A program made the position numbers and the translations under genes. Shown piece after piece: positions 53,213 to 62,671 of a stretch of DNA of 64,000 nucleotides. The notes under the pieces are model-generated. The model saw only the letters and a program-made list of their open reading frames with translations. It searched no databases and was not told the origin of the DNA. Each line of letters opens with the position of its first letter. Positions within the stretch are counted from its first letter, which is position 1. The DNA is taken from positions 1,018,501 through 1,082,500 of the forward strand of contig NZ_LBIC01000001.1 of NCBI RefSeq assembly GCF_001005725.1, in the 5' to 3' direction. Source of the stretch: Sphingobium chungbukense. GTDB lineage: Bacteria; Pseudomonadota; Alphaproteobacteria; Sphingomonadales; Sphingomonadaceae.

Positions 53213-53314
53213 TGTAAGGCAGTGGATCGCCGCCCCTCGCGACTCCCCTGATATTCTGTTACGGAGCCGCAAACAAAGGTCGCGACGGCATAAATTTAGG
53301 GGGGAGGGCGTCCC

Positions 53315-54034
53315 ATGGATGCTGCTGCGTCGACCGCCCCGGCATCGGCCCGGGACAACGGCTTTTATCTGGGAATGGCGGTTGCCATCGCGGCGACGGT
53401 GATCGGCGGTTTCGGCTCCTTCGCGTTGCGGGGGTTGGTCGATGTCTCGCGCGCGCCCTATTGGGTGCATGTGCACGCCGCGGTGTTCGTGAGCTGGACG
53501 CTGCTGTTCGTCACGCAGAATGCGCTGGCCCATCGCCAGTCGATCGCGCTGCATCGGCGATTGGGCTGGGTCGCGGTGGGGATGGCGACGGCGATGGTGC
53601 CGCTGGGCGCGTTCACCGCCGTCATGGCGGTGGCGCTGGATCGCGTGCCGCCTTTCTTCACGATGCCGATCTTCCTGGCCTTGAGCGCGTTGGAACTGAT
53701 CGCCTTCGTCGCGCTGCTGACCGCCGCCGTCCGCCTGCGCCGCCGGACGGAATGGCACAAGAGGCTGATGCTCTGCACCATGATCTCGATCATCGGACCG
53801 GCTTTCGGGCGGATTCTGCCGATGCCGCTGCTGGGACCCTGGGCCGGACTTGCGGTGATGGGCGGGCAATTGCTGTTCGTGGCGGTGGCGATCGCCCATG
53901 ATCTCGTGTCGCGCGGGCGGGTGCATCCGGCCTATGGTGTCGGTGCGGCAGTGATCCTGGCCGAAGGGCTGGCCGTGCCGGTGCTGGCCGCGACGCCGCC
54001 CTTCCTCTGGCTCGCTTCGGCTTTGGCGGGCTGA
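53315..54034 (+). CDS. Hypothetical membrane protein with conserved histidines
   Basis: A 239-residue protein with six or seven hydrophobic segments, not firmly recognised. PYWVHVHAAVFVSWTLLFVTQ, HRQSIALHRRLGWVAVG and EWHKRLMLCTMISIIGPAFGR place histidines at helix ends in a layout reminiscent of DUF2306/DUF420-like or heme-binding membrane proteins; that is only an impression. It stands alone, with a purine-rich ribosome-binding site (GGGGGGAGG) upstream. Confidence 0.75.
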   Translation: MDAAASTAPASARDNGFYLGMAVAIAATVIGGFGSFALRGLVDVSRAPYWVHVHAAVFVSWTLLFVTQNALAHRQSIALHRRLGWVAVGMATAMVPLGAFTAVMAVALDRVPPFFTMPIFLALSALELIAFVALLTAAVRLRRRTEWHKRLMLCTMISIIGPAFGRILPMPLLGPWAGLAVMGGQLLFVAVAIAHDLVSRGRVHPAYGVGAAVILAEGLAVPVLAATPPFLWLASALAG

Positions 54035-54235
54035 GTTTCGGTTGCGTCGGGCGCCCGCTTGCGTTAAGGGCGCCCCTGCAATCGGGCGGTCCGCCGCCTG
54101 ATACCCTGACAGATCCATGGCGCCCAAGAGGGGCACCGGATGGACGCTGGCCGGCGAGGATTCGCCCGCCGGCGATTTTGTCGTTTGGCGGGGTAAGCGC
54201 AGTTTTCCGGGCCTTTCGGCCCAAATGAGGTGATG

Positions 54236-55684
54236 ATGTTCGATTCGCTAAGCGATCGTCTCGGTGGGGTATTCGACAAGCTGCGTGGGCGCGGTGCGCT
54301 GACGGAGGACGATGTCCGCGCCGCGATGCGCGAGGTGCGAATCGCGCTGCTGGAGGCAGACGTCGCGCTTCCGGTGGTCCGCCAGTTCGTCGATCAGGCG
54401 ACGGAGCGGGCGGTCGGCAGCGATGTGCTGCGGTCGGTCACGCCGGGGCAGATGGTCGTCAAGATCGTCTCGGATACGCTGACCGAGACGCTGGGTTCTG
54501 AATCCTCCGACCTGCTGATCGATGTCACCCCGCCCGCCGTCATCATGATGGTCGGCTTGCAGGGGTCGGGCAAGACCACCTCCACCGCCAAGATCGCCAA
54601 GCGTCTGAAGGAAAAAGAGCGCAAGAAGGTGTTGATGGCGTCGCTCGACGTCCAGCGCCCCGCCGCGCAGGAGCAGTTGGCGGTGCTGGGCACCCAGACC
54701 GATGTGGCGACGCTGCCCATCGTGCCGGGCCAGCAGCCGGTCGATATCGCCAGGCGGGCGTTGCAGGCCGCGAAGCTCCAGGGCTTCGACGTGGTGATGC
54801 TCGATACCGCGGGGCGCCTGCACGTCGACCAGGCGCTGATGGACGAGATGAAGGCGGTGGCCGAAGTCTCCAACCCGGCGGAAATCCTGCTGGTGGTCGA
54901 CTCGCTGACCGGTCAGGACGCGGTGAATGTCGCGACCAGCTTTACGGCGCAGGTTCCGCTGACCGGCGTGGTGCTGACCCGTATGGACGGCGATGCGCGC
55001 GGCGGTGCGGCGCTGTCGATGCGCGCGGTCACGGGGCGGCCGATCAAGTTCGCCGGCACGGGCGAAAAGCTCGATGCGATCGAGCCTTTCCATCCGGCCC
55101 GCGTGGCGCAGCGCATCCTGGGCATGGGCGACGTCGTCTCGCTGGTCGAGAAGGCCGCCGAGACGATCGACGCCGAGGAAGCCGACAAGCTCGCCAAGAA
55201 AATGGCCAAGGGTCAGTTCGACATGAACGACCTGCGCGCCCAATTGAACCAGATGCGCCGCATGGGTGGCCTTGGCGCGTTGGCGGGCATGCTGCCGGGC
55301 CTCAAGAAGGCGCAGGCGGCGATGGCGAACAGCGGCGCCAACGACAAGACGCTGATCCATCTCGATGCGATGATCGGGTCGATGACGCCCAAGGAGCGGG
55401 AGAAGCCCGCCCTGATCAACGCCAAGCGCAAGATCCGCATCGCCAAGGGTTCGGGCACCACGGTGCAGGAAGTCAACCGTCTCCTGAAAATGCATCAGGA
55501 AATGGAAACGGCGATGAAGAAGATCCGCAAGATGGGCGGCCTCAAAGGGCTGGCCAAGATGTTCACGGGTGGCGGGCTCGACGGGATGCTGGGCGGTGGC
55601 GGTGCGCCGCCGCAGGGCTTGCCGGGGTTGGGCGGCAATATGCCGAACCTGCCGCCCGGATTTCAGAATTTCATGAAGAAATAA
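54236..55684 (+). CDS. ffh: Signal recognition particle protein Ffh
   Basis: SRP GTPase binding 4.5S RNA and signal sequences, 482 residues. N domain 1-95, G domain with GLQGSGKTTSTAKIA at 107-121, DVQRPAAQEQL and TRMDGDARGGAALS, then the methionine-rich M domain (LNQMRRMGGLGALAGMLPG, MHQEMETAMKKIRKMGG) and a Gly-rich tail. Three start codons follow each other (GTG 54230, ATG 54233, ATG 54236); the last is best spaced from GAGG. It opens the rpsP-rimM-trmD-rplS run. Confidence 0.96.
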   Translation: MFDSLSDRLGGVFDKLRGRGALTEDDVRAAMREVRIALLEADVALPVVRQFVDQATERAVGSDVLRSVTPGQMVVKIVSDTLTETLGSESSDLLIDVTPPAVIMMVGLQGSGKTTSTAKIAKRLKEKERKKVLMASLDVQRPAAQEQLAVLGTQTDVATLPIVPGQQPVDIARRALQAAKLQGFDVVMLDTAGRLHVDQALMDEMKAVAEVSNPAEILLVVDSLTGQDAVNVATSFTAQVPLTGVVLTRMDGDARGGAALSMRAVTGRPIKFAGTGEKLDAIEPFHPARVAQRILGMGDVVSLVEKAAETIDAEEADKLAKKMAKGQFDMNDLRAQLNQMRRMGGLGALAGMLPGLKKAQAAMANSGANDKTLIHLDAMIGSMTPKEREKPALINAKRKIRIAKGSGTTVQEVNRLLKMHQEMETAMKKIRKMGGLKGLAKMFTGGGLDGMLGGGGAPPQGLPGLGGNMPNLPPGFQNFMKK

Positions 55685-55725
55685 GCGTTTTCAGTCATTT
55701 GGTTTAGAGTAGAAAGGCAAGTTCC

Positions 55726-56187
55726 ATGGCAACCTCCATCCGTCTGTCGCGCGGCGGCTCCAAGAAGCGTCCCTATTATCGCATCGTCGTGGCCGACAGC
55801 CGCGCTCCGCGTGACGGCAAGTTCATCGAGCGTATCGGCAGCTACAACCCCGTCCTGCCCAAGGGCGACGAAAAGCGCGTCGTTCTGGACGTCGAGCGCG
55901 CGAAGCACTGGGTTGCCGCCGGTGCCCAGGCGACCGACCGCGTGGCCCGCTTCCTCGACGCCGCGGGCGTGAAGGAACGCGCCGCCCGCAACAACCCGAA
56001 GAAGGCGGAGCCGGGTCAGAAGGCCAAGGACCGCGCCGAAGATCGCGCCGCCAAGGCCGCTGAAGCCGCCGAAGCCGCCGAAGCGGCCAAGGCTGCTGCT
56101 GCCGAGGCTGCTGCCGCGCCCGCCGAAGCGCCTGCCGAAGAAGCCGCTCCGGCTGAAGAAGCGGCCGCCGAGCAGGCCGAGGGCTGA
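55726..56187 (+). CDS. rpsP: Ribosomal protein bS16 with Ala/Glu-rich tail
   Basis: Small-subunit assembly protein, 153 residues compared with about 80 for the E. coli protein. The core (1-80: [30 protein letters not shown]) is followed by an extension rich in Ala, Glu and Lys (about 90-153), as in many Alphaproteobacteria. The tail may be helical or disordered. 41 bp after ffh and five before rimM. Confidence 0.96.
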   Translation: MATSIRLSRGGSKKRPYYRIVVADSRAPRDGKFIERIGSYNPVLPKGDEKRVVLDVERAKHWVAAGAQATDRVARFLDAAGVKERAARNNPKKAEPGQKAKDRAEDRAAKAAEAAEAAEAAKAAAAEAAAAPAEAPAEEAAPAEEAAAEQAEG

Positions 56188-56192
56188 GTCCT

Positions 56193-56672
56193 TTGACCGA
56201 CAAGCCCGTCACTCTCGCCGTCGTCATCGGTGCGCATGGGGTGGCGGGCGAAGTCCGTCTGAAGCTGTTCGGGGAGGGGGCGGAGACGCTCAAATCCTAT
56301 GGCAGCTTCGATGCGGCGGGGCGCATGTTGACGTTGAAGTCGGTGCGCCCCGGCCCCAATGGCGCGGTCGCGCGCTTTGCCGAGATCGGCGATCGCACGG
56401 CGGCGGAAGGGCTGCGCGGGACGGAATTGACCGTGCCCCGCTCCGCCTTGCCCGCGCTGGGTGAGGGCGAATATTATCATGCCGACCTGATCGACCTGCC
56501 CTGCTTTTCCAGTGATGGCGAAGGGCTGGGTCATGTCGTCGCGGTCGAGAATTTTGGCGCGGGCGACATTATCGAGGTGGAGCGGCCCAATGGGAAGCGC
56601 TTCATGGCGCCGATGCATGCGGTCACGATCGCGGATGAGCGGGCGGTTATCGAGGCGGCTTTCGCAGCCTGA
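56193..56672 (+). CDS. rimM: Ribosome maturation factor RimM
   Basis: 30S assembly factor binding uS19, 159 residues. VTLAVVIGAHGVAGEVRLKL starts the N-terminal barrel; GLRGTELTVPRSALP and the PRC-barrel part EYYHADLIDL, with NGKRFMAPMHAVTI, follow. The start codon is TTG at 56193, five bases after the rpsP stop; no ATG lies in a suitable place and no strong ribosome-binding site is seen, which suggests coupling to rpsP. Confidence 0.93.
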   Translation: MTDKPVTLAVVIGAHGVAGEVRLKLFGEGAETLKSYGSFDAAGRMLTLKSVRPGPNGAVARFAEIGDRTAAEGLRGTELTVPRSALPALGEGEYYHADLIDLPCFSSDGEGLGHVVAVENFGAGDIIEVERPNGKRFMAPMHAVTIADERAVIEAAFAA

Positions 56673-56675
56673 CCG

Positions 56676-57407
56676 ATGAGCTTCGCCGCGCAGATCCTCA
56701 CCCTCTATCCGGAGATGTTTCCGGGGCCGCTGGGCGTGTCGCTCGCCGGGCGGGCGCTGGCGGAGGGGAAATGGGTGTGCGATCCGATCCACATTCGCGA
56801 CTTCGCCACCGATAAACATCGCACGGTCGACGATACCCCTGCTGGTGGCGGCGCGGGCATGGTGCTGCGCGCCGACATACTGGGCCTTGCCGTCGATCAT
56901 GCGCTGGCACGGCGTCCGGACCTGCCCGTGCTTGCGATGACGCCGCGCGGGGCGCCGGTCACGCAGGGTCGCATTCGCGCGCTCGCCGCCGGTCCCGGCG
57001 CCACCATCCTCTGCGGCCGGTTCGAGGGCTTTGACGAGCGGATTTTCGAGGCCCGCCCGGTCGAACAGATCAGCATGGGCGACATCATCCTTTCCGGCGG
57101 AGAGATGGGCGCGCTGATGCTGTTGGATGCTTGCATCCGCCTGCTTCCTGGGGTAATGGGCGCCGCTTCCAGTGGGGATGAAGAGAGCTTCGAAAGCGGC
57201 CTTCTCGAATATCCACATTATACCCGACCTGTTGAATGGGAAGGGCGCACGATCCCTGAAGTGTTGCGATCGGGGGATCATGCGAAGATCGCCGCCTGGC
57301 GGAAACAAAGGGCGGAGGACGATACACGGCTAAGGCGGCCGGACCTTTGGGAACGTCATATCGGCGTTCGGGACCAGTCGCCCTCTGGTGCGCAACGCGA
57401 AGAATAG
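56676..57407 (+). CDS. trmD: tRNA (guanine-N1)-methyltransferase
   Basis: Methylates G37 of tRNAs using SAM, preventing frameshifts. The 243 residues form the SPOUT trefoil knot: [12 protein letters not shown], the flexible-lid [50 protein letters not shown] and LEYPHYTRP. Three bases separate it from rimM. Confidence 0.96.
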   Translation: MSFAAQILTLYPEMFPGPLGVSLAGRALAEGKWVCDPIHIRDFATDKHRTVDDTPAGGGAGMVLRADILGLAVDHALARRPDLPVLAMTPRGAPVTQGRIRALAAGPGATILCGRFEGFDERIFEARPVEQISMGDIILSGGEMGALMLLDACIRLLPGVMGAASSGDEESFESGLLEYPHYTRPVEWEGRTIPEVLRSGDHAKIAAWRKQRAEDDTRLRRPDLWERHIGVRDQSPSGAQREE

Positions 57408-57417
57408 GACCTGAGTC

Positions 57418-57786
57418 ATGAACTTGATCCAGCAGATCGAGGCCGAGAACATCGCGGCCCTCGCCAAGGATATTCCGGAATTCCGTCCGGGTGACACGCT
57501 GCGCGTCGGTGTGAAGGTCGTCGAAGGCGACCGCAGCCGCGTCCAGAACTATGAAGGTGTCTGCATCGCCCGTTCGAACAAGGGGATGGGCAGCAACTTC
57601 ACCGTGCGCAAGATCAGCTTCGGTGAGGGTGTGGAGCGCGTCTTCCCGCTCTATTCGCCGAACATCGATTCGATCACCGTCGTCCGCAAGGGCGTGGTGC
57701 GTCGTGCGAAGCTCTATTATCTGCGCGGCCGTACCGGCAAGCGCGCTCGCATCGCCGAGCGCCGCGACGTGCGCGGCGAGGACTGA
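57418..57786 (+). CDS. rplS: Ribosomal protein bL19
   Basis: Large-subunit protein at the 30S-50S interface, 122 residues. [34 protein letters not shown] and [18 protein letters not shown] are conserved, ending in [18 protein letters not shown]. Last gene of the ffh operon, followed by a strong terminator. Confidence 0.97.
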   Translation: MNLIQQIEAENIAALAKDIPEFRPGDTLRVGVKVVEGDRSRVQNYEGVCIARSNKGMGSNFTVRKISFGEGVERVFPLYSPNIDSITVVRKGVVRRAKLYYLRGRTGKRARIAERRDVRGED

Positions 57787-57827
57787 TCGCCCGTTCAACT
57801 GTTCTTGACAGTTGTATAAAAGATACA

Positions 57828-57860
57828 GGCGGCACCCCAATGGGGTGCCGCCTTTTTCTT
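57828..57860 (+). terminator. Rho-independent terminator of the ffh-rplS operon
   Basis: Near-perfect 11-bp stem GGCGGCACCCC/GGGGTGCCGCC with a three-base loop, then TTTTTCTTTG. It begins 42 bases after the rplS stop. Confidence 0.9.
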
Positions 57861-58006
57861 TGTTTTCCAATGATATGATCGAAATCGCTTCCTGATTGCG
57901 CCAGGTGCCTGAACCGGATTTTGCGCCAATAACAAAATTCGTTTCTCATTGATGGCGGTTTTGTGTCAGCGTTCCGTTTCTAGACAATACTCAATATTTC
58001 CGACGA

Positions 58007-58024
58007 CCAGACCAGTCGGTCTGG
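58007..58024. promoter_or_regulatory. TetR-type operator candidate before a TonB receptor
   Basis: CCAGACC and GGTCTGG flank AGTC, 107 bases upstream of the receptor start. The core AGACCAGTCGGTCT resembles sites bound by TetR-family repressors. No regulator gene is adjacent. A TTGTGT/ACAATA pair with 17-base spacing lies just upstream (57961-57989), which would put the site over the transcription start. Confidence 0.45.
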
Positions 58025-58130
58025 CGCGGGGGGAGTGTGTCTCGAAGATATTGAACGAAACTGGGACAATGAAAAAATAAAAGATCGGCCAGGAGAGGCT
58101 CTCTTCATAAGAAAGCAAGGGGGCTATTTC

Positions 58131-60758
58131 ATGAATTATAAGAGTTTCGTTTCCCGCACGGCCATGATTATTGCGCTGTCGTCTTCAGCCTCGGCCCTGG
58201 CCCAGACCAGCGATCCGCAGGCGGCTTCGGCTACTGATGGCGCCGCGATCATCGTCACCGGTACGCGCATCACCGGGATGAGGGCGGCCGATAGTCCGGC
58301 ACCAATCCAGCTTCTGAGCGCGGACACATTGCAGCGCACGGGGTCGCCGGACCTGATGCAGAGCCTGGCGCAGCAGCTTCCCTCGGTTCAGGCGCAATCC
58401 TTCGGCGGCGACCTTCAGGCGCATAATTTGCAGATGAAGCTGCGCGGCCTCAGCCCGAACCACACGCTGATCCTGGTCAACGGCAAGCGCCGCCATGGTA
58501 CCGCCAACGTCTCGGTAGCCGGCGGCCCCTATGGTGGCAGCGCGGCGCCGGACATCAGCTTCATCCTGCCCGAATCGATCGAGCGGGTCGAAGTGTTGCA
58601 GGACGGCGCGGCGGCGCAATATGGCACGGACGCGATCGCGGGCGTCATCAACTTCCTCCAGAAGAAGGCTGACCATGGCGGGTCGATCAACCTGACCGGC
58701 GGCGAATATTATGATCAGGGCGGCAAGACCTATGCGATCGGCGGCAATATCGGCATGGCGCCCTTCGATGGCGCCTATCTGAACATCTCCGCGCAGAAGA
58801 AGCACAAGGGTTTCAGCTTCCGCGGCGACATCAATCCGCAGGCGATCCGGCTGTCCACCGCCTATCCCGCAATCAAGAATCTGCTGGGCTATCCCTATAC
58901 CAACCGGATCATCGGCGATCCGCACATCGACCAGACGGTCGTGAACTACAATGCCGGCTATGAATTCGGCGATTATGAAATCTACAGCTTCGGCAGCTAC
59001 GGCCACAAGAAGGCCGCCGCCTATGAAAACACCCGTCCGCCGACGACCGTCGTCAGCGCCAGCGGCGTGCCCTATTATGCCGGTGGCTTCCAGCCGCAGG
59101 AGCGCATCGACGAGACCGACTATTCGGTGACTGGCGGCTTCCGCGGCACGGTGGGCGACACGACCTTCGACCTGGCGTCCACCTATGGCAAGGATCTGGT
59201 CAAGGTCTATGTCTACCACTCGGCCAATGCCCAGCTTTACGCCGATACCGGCTTCACGCCCCAAACCTTCCACAATGGCGATTTCTTCAACACCCAGTGG
59301 AGCAACACGCTCGACCTGACCCATGCGTTCGACGTGGGGCTGTCGGAGCCGGTCAACGTTGCCGCGGGCCTGGAATTCCGGCACGAAACCTATGGTATCC
59401 GCGCGGGCGATCCGGCCTCCTATTATGGCGGCGGCGCGCAGTCCTTCTTCGGCTACAGCCCCAATGACGCGGGCAAGTACAAGCGGGACAATTTCTCGCA
59501 ATATCTGGACATCAGTCTGAAGCCCGTCGAAAACTGGCTGGTCGACGGCGCGGTGCGTCACGAACATTATAGCGATTTCGGCGACACGACGGTCTTCAAG
59601 CTGACCACCCGCTATGACTTTTCCGATGCCTTCGCGCTGCGTGGCACGGTCAGCACCGGCTTCCGCGCGCCGACCTTGGCGGAAGGCGGCTATTCGGGCC
59701 TGAACGTGGGTCCGGGCTTTATCGGCGGCGTGCTTCCGCCTGCTTCCGCTGCGGCGGGATCGCTGGGCTTCGGCGGTCTCAAGCCTGAAAAATCGACCAA
59801 CTTCAGCCTAGGTACGGTCTTCAACCCAACGCGGAACTTCACCCTTACGCTCGACGCCTATCAGATCACGATCCGCAACCGCATCATGACCTCAACGGCC
59901 TTCTCGGGCTTCACCGGCAATCGTTGCCCGGCGGGCTATGCCGGCAGCAATGCGGCGGCCTGTCTGCCCTTCAATGCCGACCAATATGCCATCTACAACC
60001 AGCTCGCGGTGCTGAGCGCGGTGAATGCGGCGCTGGGCGGCAGCAGCACGGTGACCGATTGGCGTACGGCGGATGCCATCCCGGCCTATGTGCTGTTCGC
60101 GGACAATGGCGTCGACCGCAATACCGAGGGCGGCGTGTCGGTGCAGAGCTTCGTCAACGGCGTGAAGATGCGGACCCGCGGCGTCGATCTGGTGGCGAGC
60201 TACCTCGCTGATCTGGGCGATCTGGGCAAGCTCGACCTGACCTTGACCGCCAACTACAACCAGAACAAGGTTCTGGGGATCAATCCGCTTCCTGCCGCGC
60301 TCTATTCCAGCACGGTCAATCCGGAGTTGACGCGCCTGATCGACGCGTCGAGCGAGGTGGAACTGGAGCATAGCACGCCGCGCTTCCGGGGGACGTTCAA
60401 CGCCTTCTGGACCTGGGGCAAGTTCACCGCCAACCTGCGCGAAAGCTATTATTCGCAGGTCTACACGCTGGAAAATGCGCGCAGCGGTCCGGATGCGGGC
60501 AATCTGATCAAGGTTCCGGTCAAGGAGGCGTTCCTCACCGATCTTGAACTCGGCTATCAGATCGCGAAGCCGATCAAGATCTCCGTGGGCGCGAACAACC
60601 TGTTCAACAAATATCCGACCCAACGGTCCAAGGAGTTCATCCGCAACACCGAATTGGCCAATATGGAACGCGGCTATTCGACGAGCAAATATCCGCTCAT
60701 CTCGCCCTATGGCATCAATGGCGGCTATTATTATGCGCGTGTGAATGTGACCTTCTAA
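58131..60758 (+). CDS. TonB-dependent receptor
   Basis: An 875-residue outer-membrane receptor. Signal peptide (1-24, ending SALAQ), TonB-box-like AIIVTGTRI at 39-47, plug domain with LRGLSPNHTLILVNGKRRHG and IERVEVLQDGAAAQYGTDAI, then a long beta-barrel ending in YYYARVNVTF with a terminal Phe. Ligand unknown. ATG 58131 is chosen for the signal peptide and AAGGGGG upstream. An operator-like palindrome precedes it and a strong terminator follows, so it is its own unit. Confidence 0.93.
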   Translation: MNYKSFVSRTAMIIALSSSASALAQTSDPQAASATDGAAIIVTGTRITGMRAADSPAPIQLLSADTLQRTGSPDLMQSLAQQLPSVQAQSFGGDLQAHNLQMKLRGLSPNHTLILVNGKRRHGTANVSVAGGPYGGSAAPDISFILPESIERVEVLQDGAAAQYGTDAIAGVINFLQKKADHGGSINLTGGEYYDQGGKTYAIGGNIGMAPFDGAYLNISAQKKHKGFSFRGDINPQAIRLSTAYPAIKNLLGYPYTNRIIGDPHIDQTVVNYNAGYEFGDYEIYSFGSYGHKKAAAYENTRPPTTVVSASGVPYYAGGFQPQERIDETDYSVTGGFRGTVGDTTFDLASTYGKDLVKVYVYHSANAQLYADTGFTPQTFHNGDFFNTQWSNTLDLTHAFDVGLSEPVNVAAGLEFRHETYGIRAGDPASYYGGGAQSFFGYSPNDAGKYKRDNFSQYLDISLKPVENWLVDGAVRHEHYSDFGDTTVFKLTTRYDFSDAFALRGTVSTGFRAPTLAEGGYSGLNVGPGFIGGVLPPASAAAGSLGFGGLKPEKSTNFSLGTVFNPTRNFTLTLDAYQITIRNRIMTSTAFSGFTGNRCPAGYAGSNAAACLPFNADQYAIYNQLAVLSAVNAALGGSSTVTDWRTADAIPAYVLFADNGVDRNTEGGVSVQSFVNGVKMRTRGVDLVASYLADLGDLGKLDLTLTANYNQNKVLGINPLPAALYSSTVNPELTRLIDASSEVELEHSTPRFRGTFNAFWTWGKFTANLRESYYSQVYTLENARSGPDAGNLIKVPVKEAFLTDLELGYQIAKPIKISVGANNLFNKYPTQRSKEFIRNTELANMERGYSTSKYPLISPYGINGGYYYARVNVTF

Positions 60759-60805
60759 GAATAGAGGGACGGGCCACTCGGCTCGGTCTCTTGTTCGACA
60801 GGGAA

Positions 60806-60838
60806 GGCGGCGATCGGCCTGGGCCGTCGCCGCCTTTT
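60806..60838 (+). terminator. Rho-independent terminator
   Basis: Stem GGCGGCGA/TCGCCGCC stacked on CGGCC/GGCCG, followed by TTTTCC. It ends the TonB receptor transcript 48 bases after its stop. Confidence 0.88.
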
Positions 60839-60861
60839 CCTTTCTCCTGGTGCATCAGCCT

Positions 60862-61386
60862 ATGTCGCTCCTTCACCGTCTCGCCATTCCCGCCGATGAA
60901 CCATCGCTTGTCCATGTGATGAGGCTGGCGATCGACGGGTTGCAGTCTGGTTTTCTGACGCCTGAGCAGGTGCGGGCGAGCCATGCTTTCATGGGGCTGG
61001 ACAGCCGGTTGATCAGCGACGGCACTTATTTCGTGATCGAGGATCAGGGGCAGATCGCCGGTTGCGGCGGCTGGAGCCGGCGCGCGACGGCTTATGGCGG
61101 CAATCATAGTGCGGGCCGTGACGACCGGCTGCTCGATCCGGGGACAGAGGCGGCCAAGGTGCGGGCGATGTACACGCATCCCGACCATGTGAGGAAGGGC
61201 GTTGGCAGGCTGATCCTGTCACTCTGCGAACAGGCGGCGCGGATGGAGGGTTTCTCCGCGCTGGAACTGTCCGCCACCATGGCGGGCGTGCCGCTTTATC
61301 GCAGCTTCGGTTTCATCGATGTGCATGCGTTCGAGGATAGCGGCGTGCCGCTGATCCTGATGCGCAAGCCTATTGCCGACTTGTGA
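60862..61386 (+). CDS. GNAT family N-acetyltransferase
   Basis: A 174-residue acetyltransferase. VRAMYTHPDHVRKGVGRLIL is the acetyl-CoA loop (R/Q-x-x-G-x-G/A pattern), GFSALELSATMAGVPLYRSFGF the C-terminal strand-helix. Substrate unknown. GTG 60850 is a possible earlier start. It overlaps the convergent MFS gene by 17 bases at the 3' end. Confidence 0.86.
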   Translation: MSLLHRLAIPADEPSLVHVMRLAIDGLQSGFLTPEQVRASHAFMGLDSRLISDGTYFVIEDQGQIAGCGGWSRRATAYGGNHSAGRDDRLLDPGTEAAKVRAMYTHPDHVRKGVGRLILSLCEQAARMEGFSALELSATMAGVPLYRSFGFIDVHAFEDSGVPLILMRKPIADL

Positions 61387-62671
61387 ACCACAGGCCGATC
61401 AGGCTGAGCGCTGCCGCCGCCGACATATAGAGGCCGACCAGCGCCACGCCCTGCATTCCGATCAGCCAGGTCGCGACGATCGGCGCCAGCGCGCCGCCGA
61501 TGATCCCGCCCAGATTGAAGGCGAAGGAGGCGCCGGTATAGCGGAGCTGCACCGGGAAGAGATGCGGCAGATAGGCGCCCAGCGGGCCGTAGACGAAGCC
61601 CATCAGGAACAAGGCGAGGCTGAGGATCAGGAAGATCGGCAGCAATTGCCCAGTGCCGATGGCGGGGCCGAAAATCACGCCCATCGCCACCGTGCCGATG
61701 CAGCCGGCCACCAGCACGCGGGTCGGGCTGCTCCTGTCCGCCCACCAGCCGGCGAGGATGATGCTGAGCGCCATGAACAGGATTGCGCCGAGCTGGATCG
61801 CCAGGAAGGTTTCGCGGTCGATCTTGAGCGTGGTCGTGCCATAGCCCAGCGCGAAGGCGGTCGCGATATAATAGACGGCGAAGCAGGCGGCGCAGGCGAA
61901 GGTGCCCGCGATCGCGGCGCCGAGATGGCTGCGGAACAAGGTTGCGAGCGGCACGGCGGGCGGCGGCGCCTCGGTGCGGGCGGCCACGAATTCGGGCGTC
62001 TCGGTGAGCTTCAGGCGAATCCACAGGCCCAGCAACACCAGCACCGCGCTGCCCAGGAAAGGCAGGCGCCAGCCCCAGGCGAAGAAATCCTTGTCGCTGA
62101 GGAAGGTGCCGAGGATCAGGAACAGCCCGTTGGCGGCGAGGAAGCCGACCGGCGCGCCCAATTGCGGGAACATGCCGAAGCGCGCCCGCCAGCCCGGCGG
62201 GGCGTTCTCCACCGCCAGCAGCGCTGCGCCGCCCCATTCGCCGCCAAGGCCGAAGCCCTGACCGAAGCGCAGGATGCACAGGATCAGCGGCGCCCACCAG
62301 CCGATGCTCTGATAGGTCGGCAGGAACCCGATGGCGAGGGTCGATCCACCCATCAGCATCAGCGACGTCACCAGCGTCGTCTTGCGCCCGATGCGGTCGC
62401 CATAATGGCCGAACACTGCCGCGCCCAAGGGCCGGGCGAAAAAGGCGAGGGCGAGGCTGCCATAGGCCGCCAGCAATTGCGCGGAAGGGGAAGAGGAGGG
62501 AAAGAAAAGCGGGCCGAAGACCAGGCTGGCGGCGGTGGCGTAGATATAGAAGTCGTAAAATTCGACCGCCGTGCCGATCAGGCTGGCCGCCAGAACCCGC
62601 TTGTGGCGCAGCATCGCGCCGATGCCGTCCATTTCCCCCGAACCCGCTGCCACCGCCCCTGTCGCCATCAT
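61370..62671 (-). CDS. MFS transporter, metabolite:H+ symporter (MHS) type
   Basis: A 433-residue inner-membrane transporter with about twelve hydrophobic segments. SLIGTAVEFYDFYIYATAAS and GHYGDRIGRKTTL (loop 2-3) and RFGQGFGLGGEWGGAALL are hallmarks of the MHS group (proline/betaine, citrate, shikimate and ketoglutarate carriers). The exact substrate cannot be read. Its ATG overlaps the stop of the upstream methyltransferase gene (ATGA). Confidence 0.9.
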   Translation of the reverse strand: MMATGAVAAGSGEMDGIGAMLRHKRVLAASLIGTAVEFYDFYIYATAASLVFGPLFFPSSSPSAQLLAAYGSLALAFFARPLGAAVFGHYGDRIGRKTTLVTSLMLMGGSTLAIGFLPTYQSIGWWAPLILCILRFGQGFGLGGEWGGAALLAVENAPPGWRARFGMFPQLGAPVGFLAANGLFLILGTFLSDKDFFAWGWRLPFLGSAVLVLLGLWIRLKLTETPEFVAARTEAPPPAVPLATLFRSHLGAAIAGTFACAACFAVYYIATAFALGYGTTTLKIDRETFLAIQLGAILFMALSIILAGWWADRSSPTRVLVAGCIGTVAMGVIFGPAIGTGQLLPIFLILSLALFLMGFVYGPLGAYLPHLFPVQLRYTGASFAFNLGGIIGGALAPIVATWLIGMQGVALVGLYMSAAAALSLIGLWFTSRQ

